Shown one piece after another: positions 25,967-34,001 of a DNA stretch of 64,000 nucleotides. This DNA comes from Parafrankia elaeagni (GTDB lineage Bacteria > Actinomycetota > Actinomycetes > Frankiales > Frankiaceae): assembly GCF_000374165.1 (NCBI RefSeq), contig NZ_KB893729.1, positions 1-64,000 of the forward strand, written 5' to 3'. Below the pieces are notes generated by a model, which was given only the letters and a program-made list of their open reading frames with translations, searched no databases and had not been told where the DNA came from. Each line of letters opens with the position of its first letter. Within the stretch, counting starts at the first letter, position 1. The position numbers and the translations under genes are program-made.

Positions 25967-26104
25967 TTGGGTGTCCTGGCTCGGGTGTGACGCTCGGGGG
26001 CCCGCCCACGAGGGCGATCGCTCGGTCGCGCAAAATCTGTCTCCGCCACAGTAGACATCCGGGTGTCGCCGTGGGTAGAGTCCCTGTCGTAGCTACGAGA
26101 GTCC

Positions 26105-26200
26105 ATGGTCGCGGCAGATACGAACTGGCGTGAGCAGGGTGGCGGTCAGGGCAGGCCGCCGAGCATCATCGAAGGAAGTTCGGCAGTACTCGGCAGGTGA
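26105..26200 (+). CDS. Short ORF in leader module copy 2 (31 residues)
   Basis: ATG 26105 begins [20 protein letters not shown], matching the first codons of the copy 1 peptide including the synonymous changes. The stop is TGA 26198-26200. A leader-peptide role is inferred from position only. Confidence 0.35.
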   Translation: MVAADTNWREQGGGQGRPPSIIEGSSAVLGR

Positions 26201-26399
26201 TCTGTGAGGAGAGGGGAACGGACACCATCAGGATCGCCCGAGCGATGGTCTAGCTCGCTCGGATACCGCGCAGGCCCCGGATGAAGAGGCGGTCCCCGGT
26301 CACGCATACGCGATCCCCGTACTCCCGCCGTTCTGGGTGGTCGTGCGGGTTCCATGATCCGGCGCATTCCGGCCGGTAGGTGGATGGTGTCGAACCCCC

Positions 26400-26431
26400 G
26401 GGGCCCTGGTGCCGTATGGCGCCAGGGCCCC
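26400..26431 (+). terminator. Terminator hairpin, module copy 2
   Basis: GGGGCCCTGGTGCC and GGCGCCAGGGCCCC pair at 13 of 14 positions around GTAT. It stands directly before the ribosome site of the MerR-like gene, a geometry that fits attenuation. Confidence 0.75.
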
Positions 26432-26453
26432 TCGATGTGCCACGAGAGGCGCG

Positions 26454-26822
26454 ATGACCCCTGAAAACACACGTAAGCCAACGCACAGTCTCGACGACGA
26501 CGACTACCCCGCCTACACCATGGGCCGCGCGGCCGAGATGATCGGCACGACGCCCGCCTTCCTGAGGGCCATCGGCGAGGCTCGCCTGATCACGCCGCTG
26601 CGCTCGGAGGGCGGCCACCGCCGTTACTCCCGGTACCAGCTGCGCATTGCCGCCCGCGTCCGTGAACTCGTTGATCAGGGCACCGCGATCGACGCCGCCT
26701 GCCGCATCGTCATCCTCGAGGACCAGCTCGCCGAGGCCCAGCGGCTCAACGAAGCCCAGCGGCTCAACCAGCAGCCACGCCAGCCGGCAGCCGACCCACC
26801 GCCGCCCGTCGAGACGCCCTGA
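26454..26822 (+). CDS. MerR-like (BldC-type) DNA-binding protein
   Basis: The 122-residue protein starts at ATG 26454 behind GAGAGG. After a short acidic arm it has a MerR winged helix: [20 protein letters not shown], then [21 protein letters not shown] short dimer helix ends in a doubled EAQRLN unit and a Gln/Pro tail. There is no effector domain, so it binds DNA without an obvious ligand site. Expression probably depends on the leader module and terminator immediately upstream. The target genes are unknown. Confidence 0.82.
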   Translation: MTPENTRKPTHSLDDDDYPAYTMGRAAEMIGTTPAFLRAIGEARLITPLRSEGGHRRYSRYQLRIAARVRELVDQGTAIDAACRIVILEDQLAEAQRLNEAQRLNQQPRQPAADPPPPVETP

Positions 26823-26922
26823 CCGACAGGCAGGAAGGAAGGCCGGCCGTCGCATCGGCCTGGAGCGGGCACGGATCATCGGCCGACCACGTCGCCGGGT
26901 CGGCGCCATGGGGGCCATGGGG

Positions 26923-27306
26923 TCAGTCGAGTTCGACCCAGACGCGCTTGCCGTCGCCGTGTGTCTCGACGCCCCACCGGGCGGTGAGCTGCTCGACGAT
27001 GTGCATCCCACGGCCCCGCTCGTCGGAATCGACGATCTCGCGGGCCGCCGGCTGTACCGACGACCCGTCGGCGAGTTCCAGACGCAGCACCTCGCCGGTG
27101 ACCCGGAGGGCCAGCCTCAGCTGGCCCTGTTCGCCGGCGTGCTGCACGGCGTTCGTCACCAGCTCCGAAACCACCAGCACGGCATCGTCGGTCTGCCGGT
27201 CATGACCCCAGGCGAGAAGCAACCCCCGCAGCACCTCGCGGGCAGCGCCCGCGGCCCGCGCGTCAAAGGGCAGATCCACATTGGCTGACCAGCCTCTGTC
27301 GCGCAC
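26923..27306 (-). CDS. RsbW-like HATPase (ATP-binding regulatory protein)
   Basis: GTG 27306 with AGGAG nine bases upstream gives 127 residues. The GHKL fold shows the N box VSELVTNAVQHAGEQGQLRL and the G box ERGRGMHIVEQLTARWGV. Such small ATPases act as anti-sigma or anti-anti-sigma switch kinases in actinobacteria, often beside an XRE/DUF397 pair, which is not visible here. It converges with the MerR-like gene. The in-frame TTG at 27315 is too close to the ribosome site. Confidence 0.8.
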   Translation of the reverse strand: MRDRGWSANVDLPFDARAAGAAREVLRGLLLAWGHDRQTDDAVLVVSELVTNAVQHAGEQGQLRLALRVTGEVLRLELADGSSVQPAAREIVDSDERGRGMHIVEQLTARWGVETHGDGKRVWVELD

Positions 27307-27697
27307 CGCAACCAACTCCTCACCCCGTCGATCATGTTCATGGTGCGCGCCCTGTCCACCCGAAGACGCAACGAACGGGCGCCACCGGATGGTCCTTCCG
27401 CGCGTCCCGAAAGCGGGACCCGTCCTTGATCCCCTGCGGGTGGTCTGTGGGGGAGTGGCAACCTTAGCCCGAGAGCCGGTGCTGTGAGGGGGTGCAGTCC
27501 GGCCGGGGCCCGGCAGTCACCGCCCCTGGTGATGCCGAGCGCGGCGAGCATTCCGTGTTGCTGGAATGCGGTCGCCGCGCACCGCTGAGTGACCGCGCGA
27601 TACGAGCTGAACACCGGCCGCCGGACACCCGACAACACCCGCCGTATCTCGGCTGGAGAGCGGTGGCCTTGCCGCCGCGGGATGAATCCGGGGGTGC
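27307..27697. other. Divergent intergenic region
   Basis: About 390 bases between the leftward ATPase and the rightward methyltransferase. It contains one small perfect hairpin (GTCCCG-AAAG-CGGGAC, 27414-27429). No gene is supported. Confidence 0.4.
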
Positions 27698-28507
27698 ATG
27701 ATGGACCGCATGGTTGTTGACGAGCCGGCGCAGAGCGCATGGTCGCGAGTGGACACGAGCGTTCCGCACTCCGCCCGGGTCTGGAACTACTGGCTCGGCG
27801 GGAAGGACAACTTTCCTGCCGACCGGGAGCTGGGCGACAGGGTCTACGAGGTCTACCCGGACATCGTGCGGGTCGCCCGCGCGCAGCGGGAGTTCCTCGT
27901 CCGTACCGTCACCTTCCTGGCCGGCGAGATGGGCATCCGCCAGTTCCTGGACATCGGCACCGGCCTGCCGACCGCCGACAACACCCATGAGGTCGCGCAG
28001 CGGATCGCCCCGGATTCCCGCATCGTCTATGTCGACAACGATCCGCTGGTGCTGGTGCACGCCCGGGCGTTGCTGACCAGCGCGTCCGGCGGCGCCACGG
28101 CCTATGTCGACGCCGACGTGCGCGACCCCGACAGGATCCTCGCGGACGCCGCCGAGCTTCTGGACTTCTCCGAGCCGGTCGCTCTCGTCATGTTCGGCAT
28201 CGTGGGGAACGTCGCCGACAACGCCGAGGCGAGTGGCATTGTGAAACGGCTGATCGACGCGGTCCGGCCGGGCAGTTATCTCGCGCTCAACGACGGCACG
28301 CACGGCGAGGACGTGGACAAGGCCATCGAGATCACCCAGGCGGACGGGCACCCCTACAACCTGCGTACCCCCGAGCAGGTGGCGTCCTTCTTCGACGGCC
28401 TCGAACTCGTCGAGCCGGGCGTGGTCTCGACGCCGCTCTGGCGGCCCGCCGCCGGAGCGGAGCCGACTCCGCTGCACATCTTCGGCGGGGTCGGCCGCAA
28501 GCCGTAG
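27698..28507 (+). CDS. SAM-dependent methyltransferase, PF04672 (DUF574) family
   Basis: The 269-residue protein shows the family hallmarks HSARVWNYWLGGKDNFPADR near residue 24 and FLDIGTGLPTADNTHEVAQR, the AdoMet motif I region. YVDNDPLVLVHARAL follows with the motif II acid. These enzymes are abundant in Frankia and Streptomyces, and most have no known substrate. Two adjacent ATGs (27698, 27701) are possible starts. It stands alone, with 185 bases to the next gene. Confidence 0.88.
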   Translation: MMDRMVVDEPAQSAWSRVDTSVPHSARVWNYWLGGKDNFPADRELGDRVYEVYPDIVRVARAQREFLVRTVTFLAGEMGIRQFLDIGTGLPTADNTHEVAQRIAPDSRIVYVDNDPLVLVHARALLTSASGGATAYVDADVRDPDRILADAAELLDFSEPVALVMFGIVGNVADNAEASGIVKRLIDAVRPGSYLALNDGTHGEDVDKAIEITQADGHPYNLRTPEQVASFFDGLELVEPGVVSTPLWRPAAGAEPTPLHIFGGVGRKP

Positions 28508-28692
28508 CCGTCTTCGCTCGTCCTCGGCGGGTCGCCAGGGTCGGCAGGTCGCGGACGTTCGCCGCGCTGTTGCCGGTGGAGCCGGGCCGGGCCGTGCCGT
28601 GCCGCTGGCCGGATGCGGCTCCGCCGAGGACGGGTCCTTCCGCACGACATACGCCGCTCTGGCCGCTGGCCGGTCCGGCTAGGCTTGGATTC

Positions 28693-29160
28693 ATGCAGGA
28701 ACCCCGCTGGCTCGACGGGCGGGAGATGGCCGCGTGGCTCGGTTTCCTCGAGGCGAGCAACCGGCTCATGCGTCTGGTCGAACATCAGCTCAAGGTCGAC
28801 AGCGGGCTCTCCCACGCGCAGTACGAGATCCTTGTCCGCCTCAGTGGTGCTCCCGACGGGGCGCTGCGCATGACCGAGCTGGCCGAGCTCATGGTCACCT
28901 CGAAGAGCGGCCTGACCTACCAGGTAGCCCAGCTGGAGAAGTACGGGCTGGTGGAGCGCCGCTCCTGCCCGACCGACGACCGGGGGATCCTCGCGGTCGT
29001 GACCGATGACGGCCGCCGGAAACTGGAGTCCGCCGCGCCCGGGCATGTCGCCCTGGTGCGTGACTGCCTGATCGATCTTCTCACGCCCGAGCAGCGGGAC
29101 ACCATCGCTGTCGCTTTGAGCAGTGTCAACGACACGCTGAGGCTTCGCCCTCGGAGCTGA
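28693..29160 (+). CDS. MarR-family regulator
   Basis: ATG 28693 gives a 155-residue winged-helix protein. Key parts are SGLSHAQYEILVRLSGAPDG, the recognition region LAELMVTSKSGLTYQVAQLE and the wing RRSCPTDDRGILAVVTDDGR. The next gene downstream is doxX, and two palindromes with GTTCAA-type arms lie between them. This MarR probably represses doxX, released by an oxidant or phenolic ligand. Confidence 0.88.
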   Translation: MQEPRWLDGREMAAWLGFLEASNRLMRLVEHQLKVDSGLSHAQYEILVRLSGAPDGALRMTELAELMVTSKSGLTYQVAQLEKYGLVERRSCPTDDRGILAVVTDDGRRKLESAAPGHVALVRDCLIDLLTPEQRDTIAVALSSVNDTLRLRPRS

Positions 29161-29341
29161 TGCCGGTCTCGGCGGGCGCCCCCCGTCCTGGTCCCTCGCC
29201 GCCGCCCTCCGCGGGTCTCGAATCGGTGCGGGCGACGCCGTGGCGGATCCGGTGTCGCCGTCGCCGTCCGGATGGCCCGATCTCGTGGTCGCGTGCCGCC
29301 CGAAGGTGGCGTGGCGGCTGGAAAAACCACTCTCCGTAGAT

Positions 29342-29396
29342 GGTTCAGATTTGAACGACCAGGTAGGGTCACCCCAGTCGTTCAAAATTGAACGAC
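29342..29396 (+). promoter_or_regulatory. Paired MarR-type palindromes upstream of doxX
   Basis: GTCGTTCAAAATTGAACGAC (29377-29396) has nine-base inverted arms around AA. A second, weaker copy, GGTTCAGATTTGAACGACC, is at 29342-29360. Two similar sites 35 bases apart between the MarR gene and doxX fit cooperative repression of doxX. Confidence 0.7.
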
Positions 29397-29486
29397 CTTC
29401 GGTCGGACGTGACCTGCCGTCAGCGGGCCGGAGACAGGCGCACACGCGGGTCCATGACCCGCGTGGTGGAGACAGGAGAAGTGCTG

Positions 29487-30056
29487 GTGCCATCCCTGGC
29501 CGACACCCAGACCGTGCGAGGCCCCTCGACTGTCCCCGGATCCTCTCGCCCGGGCGCCTCGGTGGCGCCCTCGCTCGGATCCGACATCGGGCTGCTGCTG
29601 CTCCGGCTCGGCCTCGGAGTGATCATGATCGCGCACGGCAGCCAGAAGCTGTTCGGCTGGTTCGGCGGTGGCGGTCTCGACGGCACCGCCCAGTACTTCG
29701 CCATGTCCGGCTATCCCGCGGGCAAGGGCATGGCGGTCATCGCCGGGCTCAGTGAGACCCTCGGCGGGCTCGGCCTCATCCTCGGCGTCCTCACTCCGCT
29801 GGCCGCCGCCGCGGTGATCGGCACGATGATCAATGCGGCGGCGGTGAAGTGGGATGGCGGGTTCTTCGCGCCCCAGGGCGTCGAGTACGAGCTGTTCCTC
29901 GCCGTAGCCGGAGCCGCCATCGCCCTCATCGGGGCCGGTGGCTACGCGGCGGACCGGTTCCTGCCCGTCCTGCGCTCGCACCGGCTCGCCCACGGTGTCG
30001 GCGCGGTGACGCTGGGAGTGGTCACAGCGCTGATCGTCCTGCTCATCCGCGGGTAG
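29487..30056 (+). CDS. DoxX-family membrane protein
   Basis: The GTG start at 29487 is eight bases after AGGAG; in-frame ATG 29454 is also possible. The product (189 residues) has four predicted membrane helices after a 35-residue Ser/Pro arm. The DoxX core reads LLLLRLGLGVIMIAHGSQKL, GLSETLGGLGLILGVLTPLA and VEYELFLAVAGAAIALIGAG. Members work in thiol and redox homeostasis at the membrane. The adjacent MarR gene and operators predict induction by redox or aromatic stress. Confidence 0.85.
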   Translation: MPSLADTQTVRGPSTVPGSSRPGASVAPSLGSDIGLLLLRLGLGVIMIAHGSQKLFGWFGGGGLDGTAQYFAMSGYPAGKGMAVIAGLSETLGGLGLILGVLTPLAAAAVIGTMINAAAVKWDGGFFAPQGVEYELFLAVAGAAIALIGAGGYAADRFLPVLRSHRLAHGVGAVTLGVVTALIVLLIRG

Positions 30057-30099
30057 CCCCCAGGCCGCGATGGGTCGGTCGCGGCACTAGGCCGTGGCA

Positions 30100-30684
30100 C
30101 TAGAAGGAACGAGCCGGGCCGGGGTGGTGGTCTCGATGGTCCGGCGTGGCGAGATACTCGACTGTGGCGTCGAGGGCAGGCTGCCCCCGCAGCAGCCACG
30201 CGTCGCCCTTCCGGGTGCGGCCGTCGGCCCCTGGCCAGCCTCGCCATCCGCGTGCCTGCCAGGCCCGGAACAGGTCGCCGATGCGTTCGCCATGCGTACA
30301 CAGAACGCTGCCGTCCGCCTCGTCGGACGTGAGCAGGTCCAGCAGCGCCTCGGTGGAACCGTCGACGCCGAGTACCGCGCTCCGGCGCAGCGGCAGCCCG
30401 CGCGCCTCCGCCAGCGGCGCGACGGTCTGCTCGCACCGCAGGGTCGGGCTGGTCAGCACCTGCCGGATCGCGAGACCGCGGGTGACGACGGTGGCGAAGG
30501 CGGCGGCCTGACGGATCCCGTGGGCGGTGAGCGGTCGGGCGGCGTCCTCACCCGTCCAGGTCTTCTTCGGCAGCGCCAGGGCATGTCGGACGATCACCAC
30601 GGTGTGGGATGTCGCGGCCCCGCGACCGGTACCGGTGGTGACACCCGCCTCGTGGCACGTGGGTGTGCTGGTGCTGTCCGGCAT
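30100..30684 (-). CDS. SixA-like phosphohistidine phosphatase
   Basis: The 194-residue histidine-phosphatase-superfamily protein starts at ATG 30684 after AGGAG. The catalytic RHA motif is in TVVIVRHALALPKKTWTGED, a second conserved Arg in TSPTLRCEQTVAPLAEARGL and the late catalytic His in VLCTHGERIGDLF. It lacks membrane segments. SixA proteins remove phosphate from phosphohistidine. The next gene on the strand (PhoX-like) is 107 bases upstream, so a shared phosphate theme is possible but unproved. Confidence 0.82.
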   Translation of the reverse strand: MPDSTSTPTCHEAGVTTGTGRGAATSHTVVIVRHALALPKKTWTGEDAARPLTAHGIRQAAAFATVVTRGLAIRQVLTSPTLRCEQTVAPLAEARGLPLRRSAVLGVDGSTEALLDLLTSDEADGSVLCTHGERIGDLFRAWQARGWRGWPGADGRTRKGDAWLLRGQPALDATVEYLATPDHRDHHPGPARSF

Positions 30685-30791
30685 CCTGCTCCTGTCTGGG
30701 AGGCGGCTGACCGGTCGCGGGTTGACTACAGCTGACGAGCGTCGGAACAACAGGACCTGCGCCTGTGTTCCCGTGGTGAGCGGTCCCGCGG

Positions 30792-31946
30792 TCAGCGCCG
30801 GAACGGGCCGGTGACCTCGAAGGTGACGCCTGCCAGCAGGGAGTTCGAGGCACCGCGCTGGGAGGAGAAGTACAGCCGGTCGCCGGCCGGGTTGAACGCC
30901 GGGCCGGTGATCTCCGAGCCGCTGTGCCCGTCGACCCGGAGGAAGGGGGCGACGACTCCGCCCGGTGTGATGATGTCGATCTCCATGTTGCCGCCGTCCT
31001 CGGCGACGAACAGATCACCGGTCGCCGAGCCGGTGATGTTGTCGAGGCCGCTCAGCGGTGCGTTCGCGCCGGCCTGCGCGGCGTCGTAGACGAGCGACAG
31101 GGACTGCGCCGCCGCGTCGTAGGCCCAGACCCGGTTGTCGCCCTTCGTGGTGAAGTAGCAGACGTCGTTTGCGTAGTAGCAGCCTTCCCCGCCGTTGAAG
31201 TGCGCCGCGGCGGAGACCTGGTTGCGGGTCGCCCAGAACAGGCCGTCGGTGTAGGGGATCCGGGCCCAGCCGACGGGGCCGGTCGCGCCGGTCGTCCCGG
31301 TGAGTACCTCCAGGGTTCCCGACGACAGGTCACCCCAGGTCCTCGGGCGGAAGCGGTAGAAGCACCCGTCGGTCTCGTCCTCGGTCAGGTAGACGACCCT
31401 GCGGACGGGGTCGCAGGCCGCGGCCTCGTGTTTGAAGCGGCCCATCGCCGCGCGGCCGACCGCGGACGTCCCGCCCTGCGGATAGGTCTCGAAGACGCGC
31501 CCGAGCGGGATCTCCTCGCAGGACAGCCAGGTGCCCCAGGGCGTCGGGCCGCCCGCGCAGTTCGAGCTGGAGCCGGAGAGGATCGACCCCGCCGAGGCGA
31601 TCGAGCCGTCCGCGTTGAACCGCAGCGCCGAGACCCCGCCGACCAGCGGGACCTCCGAGTTGGAGACGTAGGTCCAGCCGGAGCCGTTCGGGAAGCACGC
31701 GCCGCCGTCCGGAGCGGCGTGCCACCGGTACGAGGTGCCGGCCACGGTCTGTCCGGAGCGGGCGACGACACGGCTGGTGAATCCGCTGGGCAGAGCCACG
31801 CCGTTCGCGTCCGCGGCGCCGAGCGCGCCGTACGGGCTCGGGCCGGGCTGGGCCGGAGCCGCGAGGGCGGTCTCCCAGATCGCCCCCGAGAACACCGCGG
31901 TGCCCGTCCCGGCGGCAGCGAGACGCAGGAGTGTGCGACGGTTCAT
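30792..31946 (-). CDS. Secreted PhoX/DUF839-type protein with Tat signal
   Basis: The 384-residue protein begins MNRRTLLRLAAAGTGTAVFS, a twin-arginine signal, with cleavage near AAPAQPG. The mature part is a beta-propeller with the DUF839 signature (WGTWLSCEEIPLGRVFETYP, GRFKHEAAACDPVRRVVYLT, EDETDGCFYRFRP). The HEAA and EDE..G acids are the Ca/Fe ligands in PhoX phosphatases. It is likely an exported phosphatase or phosphodiesterase. Length matches the short subfamily. RBS GGAGAG precedes the ATG. Confidence 0.83.
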   Translation of the reverse strand: MNRRTLLRLAAAGTGTAVFSGAIWETALAAPAQPGPSPYGALGAADANGVALPSGFTSRVVARSGQTVAGTSYRWHAAPDGGACFPNGSGWTYVSNSEVPLVGGVSALRFNADGSIASAGSILSGSSSNCAGGPTPWGTWLSCEEIPLGRVFETYPQGGTSAVGRAAMGRFKHEAAACDPVRRVVYLTEDETDGCFYRFRPRTWGDLSSGTLEVLTGTTGATGPVGWARIPYTDGLFWATRNQVSAAAHFNGGEGCYYANDVCYFTTKGDNRVWAYDAAAQSLSLVYDAAQAGANAPLSGLDNITGSATGDLFVAEDGGNMEIDIITPGGVVAPFLRVDGHSGSEITGPAFNPAGDRLYFSSQRGASNSLLAGVTFEVTGPFRR

Positions 31947-32106
31947 AACCCGCTCTCCGTTCCAGGCGGGACGCCCCGAAAGGGCGCCCTTGCTCTCCGT
32001 CGCCGGAATCTACTGGCGGTTGCGGGGTGGGCACGACCACCTGCAGATGAACGTTCGCGGTCGGTCAGGAGGGGTCGGCAGGCCAGCAGGCCAGCAGGCC
32101 AGCAGG

Positions 32107-33015
32107 TCAGCAGGTCAGCACGACCTTGCCCCGACCGTGGCCGGTGCCGACATCGCGGTGGGCCGCGGCGGCCTGCTCGAGGGGGTAGGCCTGCCGGAGA
32201 TCGATCCTGAGTTTCCCCTGCCTGTACAGGGTGACCAGGTCGGACAGCCGCGCGGCGGAACGTTTGCTGCCAAGCCAGCGGACGCCGAGCTCTCGGTGGA
32301 GGTCGAAGGCCACGATGGTGCCGACGCGGTTCCGGTCCGCGACGAGCTCGACGGCGGCGCGCAGGCCGTCGGCGCCGGCGGCGTCCAGGCTCGCCGTGAC
32401 TCCGTGCGGCGCCACGGCGCGGACGCGGTCGACCAGGCCGTCCCCGTAGGCGACCGGGATCACGCCGAGGGACCGCAGGTAGTCGTGGTTGGCGGGGCTG
32501 GCGGTGCCGATCACGGTGGCGCCGTCGAGCCGCGCGAGCTGGGCGGCGACAGTGCCCACGGCGCCGGCGGCGGCGTGGACGAGGAAGGTGTCGTCCGGCC
32601 CGACCCTGAGTTCCTCGACCGCCGTATGGGCGGTCTGCCCGGCACCGGAAAGACCGCCGGCGATCCGCGCGGGCAGCGACGGGGGCCGGGCGACGACCTG
32701 GTCGGCGGGGACCACCAGGTACTCCGCGTAGCAGCCCAGCGTGCGGTAGCCGAGGACCTCGTCGCCGGGGGAGAGGCCGGTGACGCCGGGGCCGGGCAGG
32801 TCCACCGTCCCGGCGAACTCGTTGCCGAGGATCTGGGGGCAGCTCACCTCGACGCCGGGAGGCCCCCAGCCCTGGCGGACGGCGAGGTCGGCCGGCTGCA
32901 CGCCGGCGGCGCGCACCCGCACCCGGATCTCGCCGGGGCCGGGTTCGGGCCTGGGCAGCTCGATCAGCTGGAGGACGTCGGGTGAGCCGGGGGCGAAGAA
33001 CGCGGCTGCCTTCAT
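32107..33015 (-). CDS. Quinone oxidoreductase-like MDR protein
   Basis: The 302-residue protein belongs to the zinc-independent medium-chain dehydrogenases: MKAAAFFAPGSPDVLQLIEL, GNEFAGTV..PGPGVTGLSPGDEV, the NADPH fold FLVHAAAGAVGTVAAQLARL and the terminal GHGRGKVVL. It probably reduces quinones or other electrophiles with NADPH. Transcription is leftward from a promoter with a 19-bp spacer holding a perfect MerR-type palindrome (33049-33079). CCAGCAGG repeats overlap the stop codon region. Confidence 0.85.
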   Translation of the reverse strand: MKAAAFFAPGSPDVLQLIELPRPEPGPGEIRVRVRAAGVQPADLAVRQGWGPPGVEVSCPQILGNEFAGTVDLPGPGVTGLSPGDEVLGYRTLGCYAEYLVVPADQVVARPPSLPARIAGGLSGAGQTAHTAVEELRVGPDDTFLVHAAAGAVGTVAAQLARLDGATVIGTASPANHDYLRSLGVIPVAYGDGLVDRVRAVAPHGVTASLDAAGADGLRAAVELVADRNRVGTIVAFDLHRELGVRWLGSKRSAARLSDLVTLYRQGKLRIDLRQAYPLEQAAAAHRDVGTGHGRGKVVLTC

Positions 33016-33048
33016 GGGTCACGATCTCCTGTTCGTTGCGACGGGCCG

Positions 33049-33079
33049 AGTGTGCGACCTCAACCTCGGTTGAGGTCAA
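33049..33079 (-). promoter_or_regulatory. MerR-type promoter: palindrome inside a 19-bp spacer
   Basis: GACCTCAACC and GGTTGAGGTC (33056-33077) are perfect ten-base arms around TC. On the minus strand TTGACC (-35) and CACACT (-10) are 19 bp apart with the palindrome between them. This is the architecture that MerR/SoxR regulators act on. It drives the quinone oxidoreductase and may also affect the divergent FMN reductase. No MerR gene is adjacent. Confidence 0.75.
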
Positions 33080-33199
33080 CGGCGCCGCGTCGGCGCTTCG
33101 CCGGAGACCTCCTTGACCTCGACCTGGCTTTAGCTTTTAGCGTCCGGGACGGCATTCGGGAAGAGCAGGTTCACCGACCTGCGAAACGAGGGGACATCC

Positions 33200-33781
33200 A
33201 TGCTCGACCAGCCCGTCAGTGTGGCGGTAATTGTCGGAAGCACCAGGGTGGGGCGTTTTGCCCCGGTCGTCGCCCAGTGGTTCGCCAAGCAGGCCGCGGC
33301 CCACGATGCGGTCGTCCCGAGCGTCATCGATCTCGACGACGTCAGGCTGCCGGAGCGCCTGGGCACCGCCAGTGGCCCGGACGTCGACGCACTGGCGGAC
33401 GTCACCCGGCAGCTCGCCGCGGCCGACGCCTTCGTCGTGATCACACCCGAGTACAACCACAGCTACCCGGCTGTCCTGAAAACCTTCATCGACTGGCATT
33501 TCGACGAATGGCAGGCGAAGCCGGTGGGGTTCGTCTCCTACGGCGGCCAGTCGGGCGGGCTGCGCGCGGTGGAGCACCTGCGTCAGGTGTTCGCCGAGCT
33601 GCACGCGGTCACCGTCCGCGACACGGTCAGCTTCCACGGCGCCTGGAGCCGCTTCCACCCCGACGGCACGCCGATGGATCCCGACGGCTGCAACGACGCC
33701 GCCCAGAAGATGATCTCGCAGTTGGCATGGTGGGCGGTCGCGCTCGCCGAGGCCAGGCGCAAGCACCCCTACGCGGCGTGA
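33200..33781 (+). CDS. NADPH-dependent FMN reductase family protein
   Basis: The 193-residue flavodoxin-like protein starts at ATG 33200 after GAGGGGAC. VAVIVGSTRVGRFAPVVAQW is the phosphate-binding GSxR loop, ITPEYNHSYPAVLKTFIDW the central family block and VGFVSYGGQSGGLRAVEHLR the second flavin-contact loop. It uses NAD(P)H to reduce FMN or quinones. It is divergent from the quinone oxidoreductase and shares its MerR-type control region, so both are likely an electrophile or redox-stress pair. Confidence 0.88.
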   Translation: MLDQPVSVAVIVGSTRVGRFAPVVAQWFAKQAAAHDAVVPSVIDLDDVRLPERLGTASGPDVDALADVTRQLAAADAFVVITPEYNHSYPAVLKTFIDWHFDEWQAKPVGFVSYGGQSGGLRAVEHLRQVFAELHAVTVRDTVSFHGAWSRFHPDGTPMDPDGCNDAAQKMISQLAWWAVALAEARRKHPYAA

Positions 33782-34001
33782 GCGGGGTGTGCGGCCCCCC
33801 GACGTGAGCGGTGGCCGGCCGGGCGTCCCCGCCCCGCGGGGTGCCCCCACGGCGGCCTCGAACGAGACTCACATCTTTCTCGGATGATATGGATGCCGGA
33901 TCGACGCGGCCTGTCAGCGACGGCGCCCCGTCAGCGACGGGGCGCGGCGGTCGGGATGATCCGTGCGGGGTCAGGCCACCGGATCGGAGGGCGCCGGGAA
34001 C

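Larger units (their letters stand above)
26029..26431 (+). ncRNA. Leader-RNA-like module, copy 2 (upstream of MerR-like gene)
   Basis: Second copy of the module at 25577-25966, offset by about 452 bases. It keeps the GTAGACATC-GGGTGTCG element, GGGTAGAG, the short ORF start, the hairpin CCGAGCGA...TCGCTCGG (perfect eight-base arms), the CCCCGGAT/GGTCCCCGGTCACGC segment and a terminator hairpin. The MerR-like gene starts 23 bases after the terminator, so transcript read-through could control that gene. Sequence between conserved blocks has drifted, so the duplication is not recent. Confidence 0.5.
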
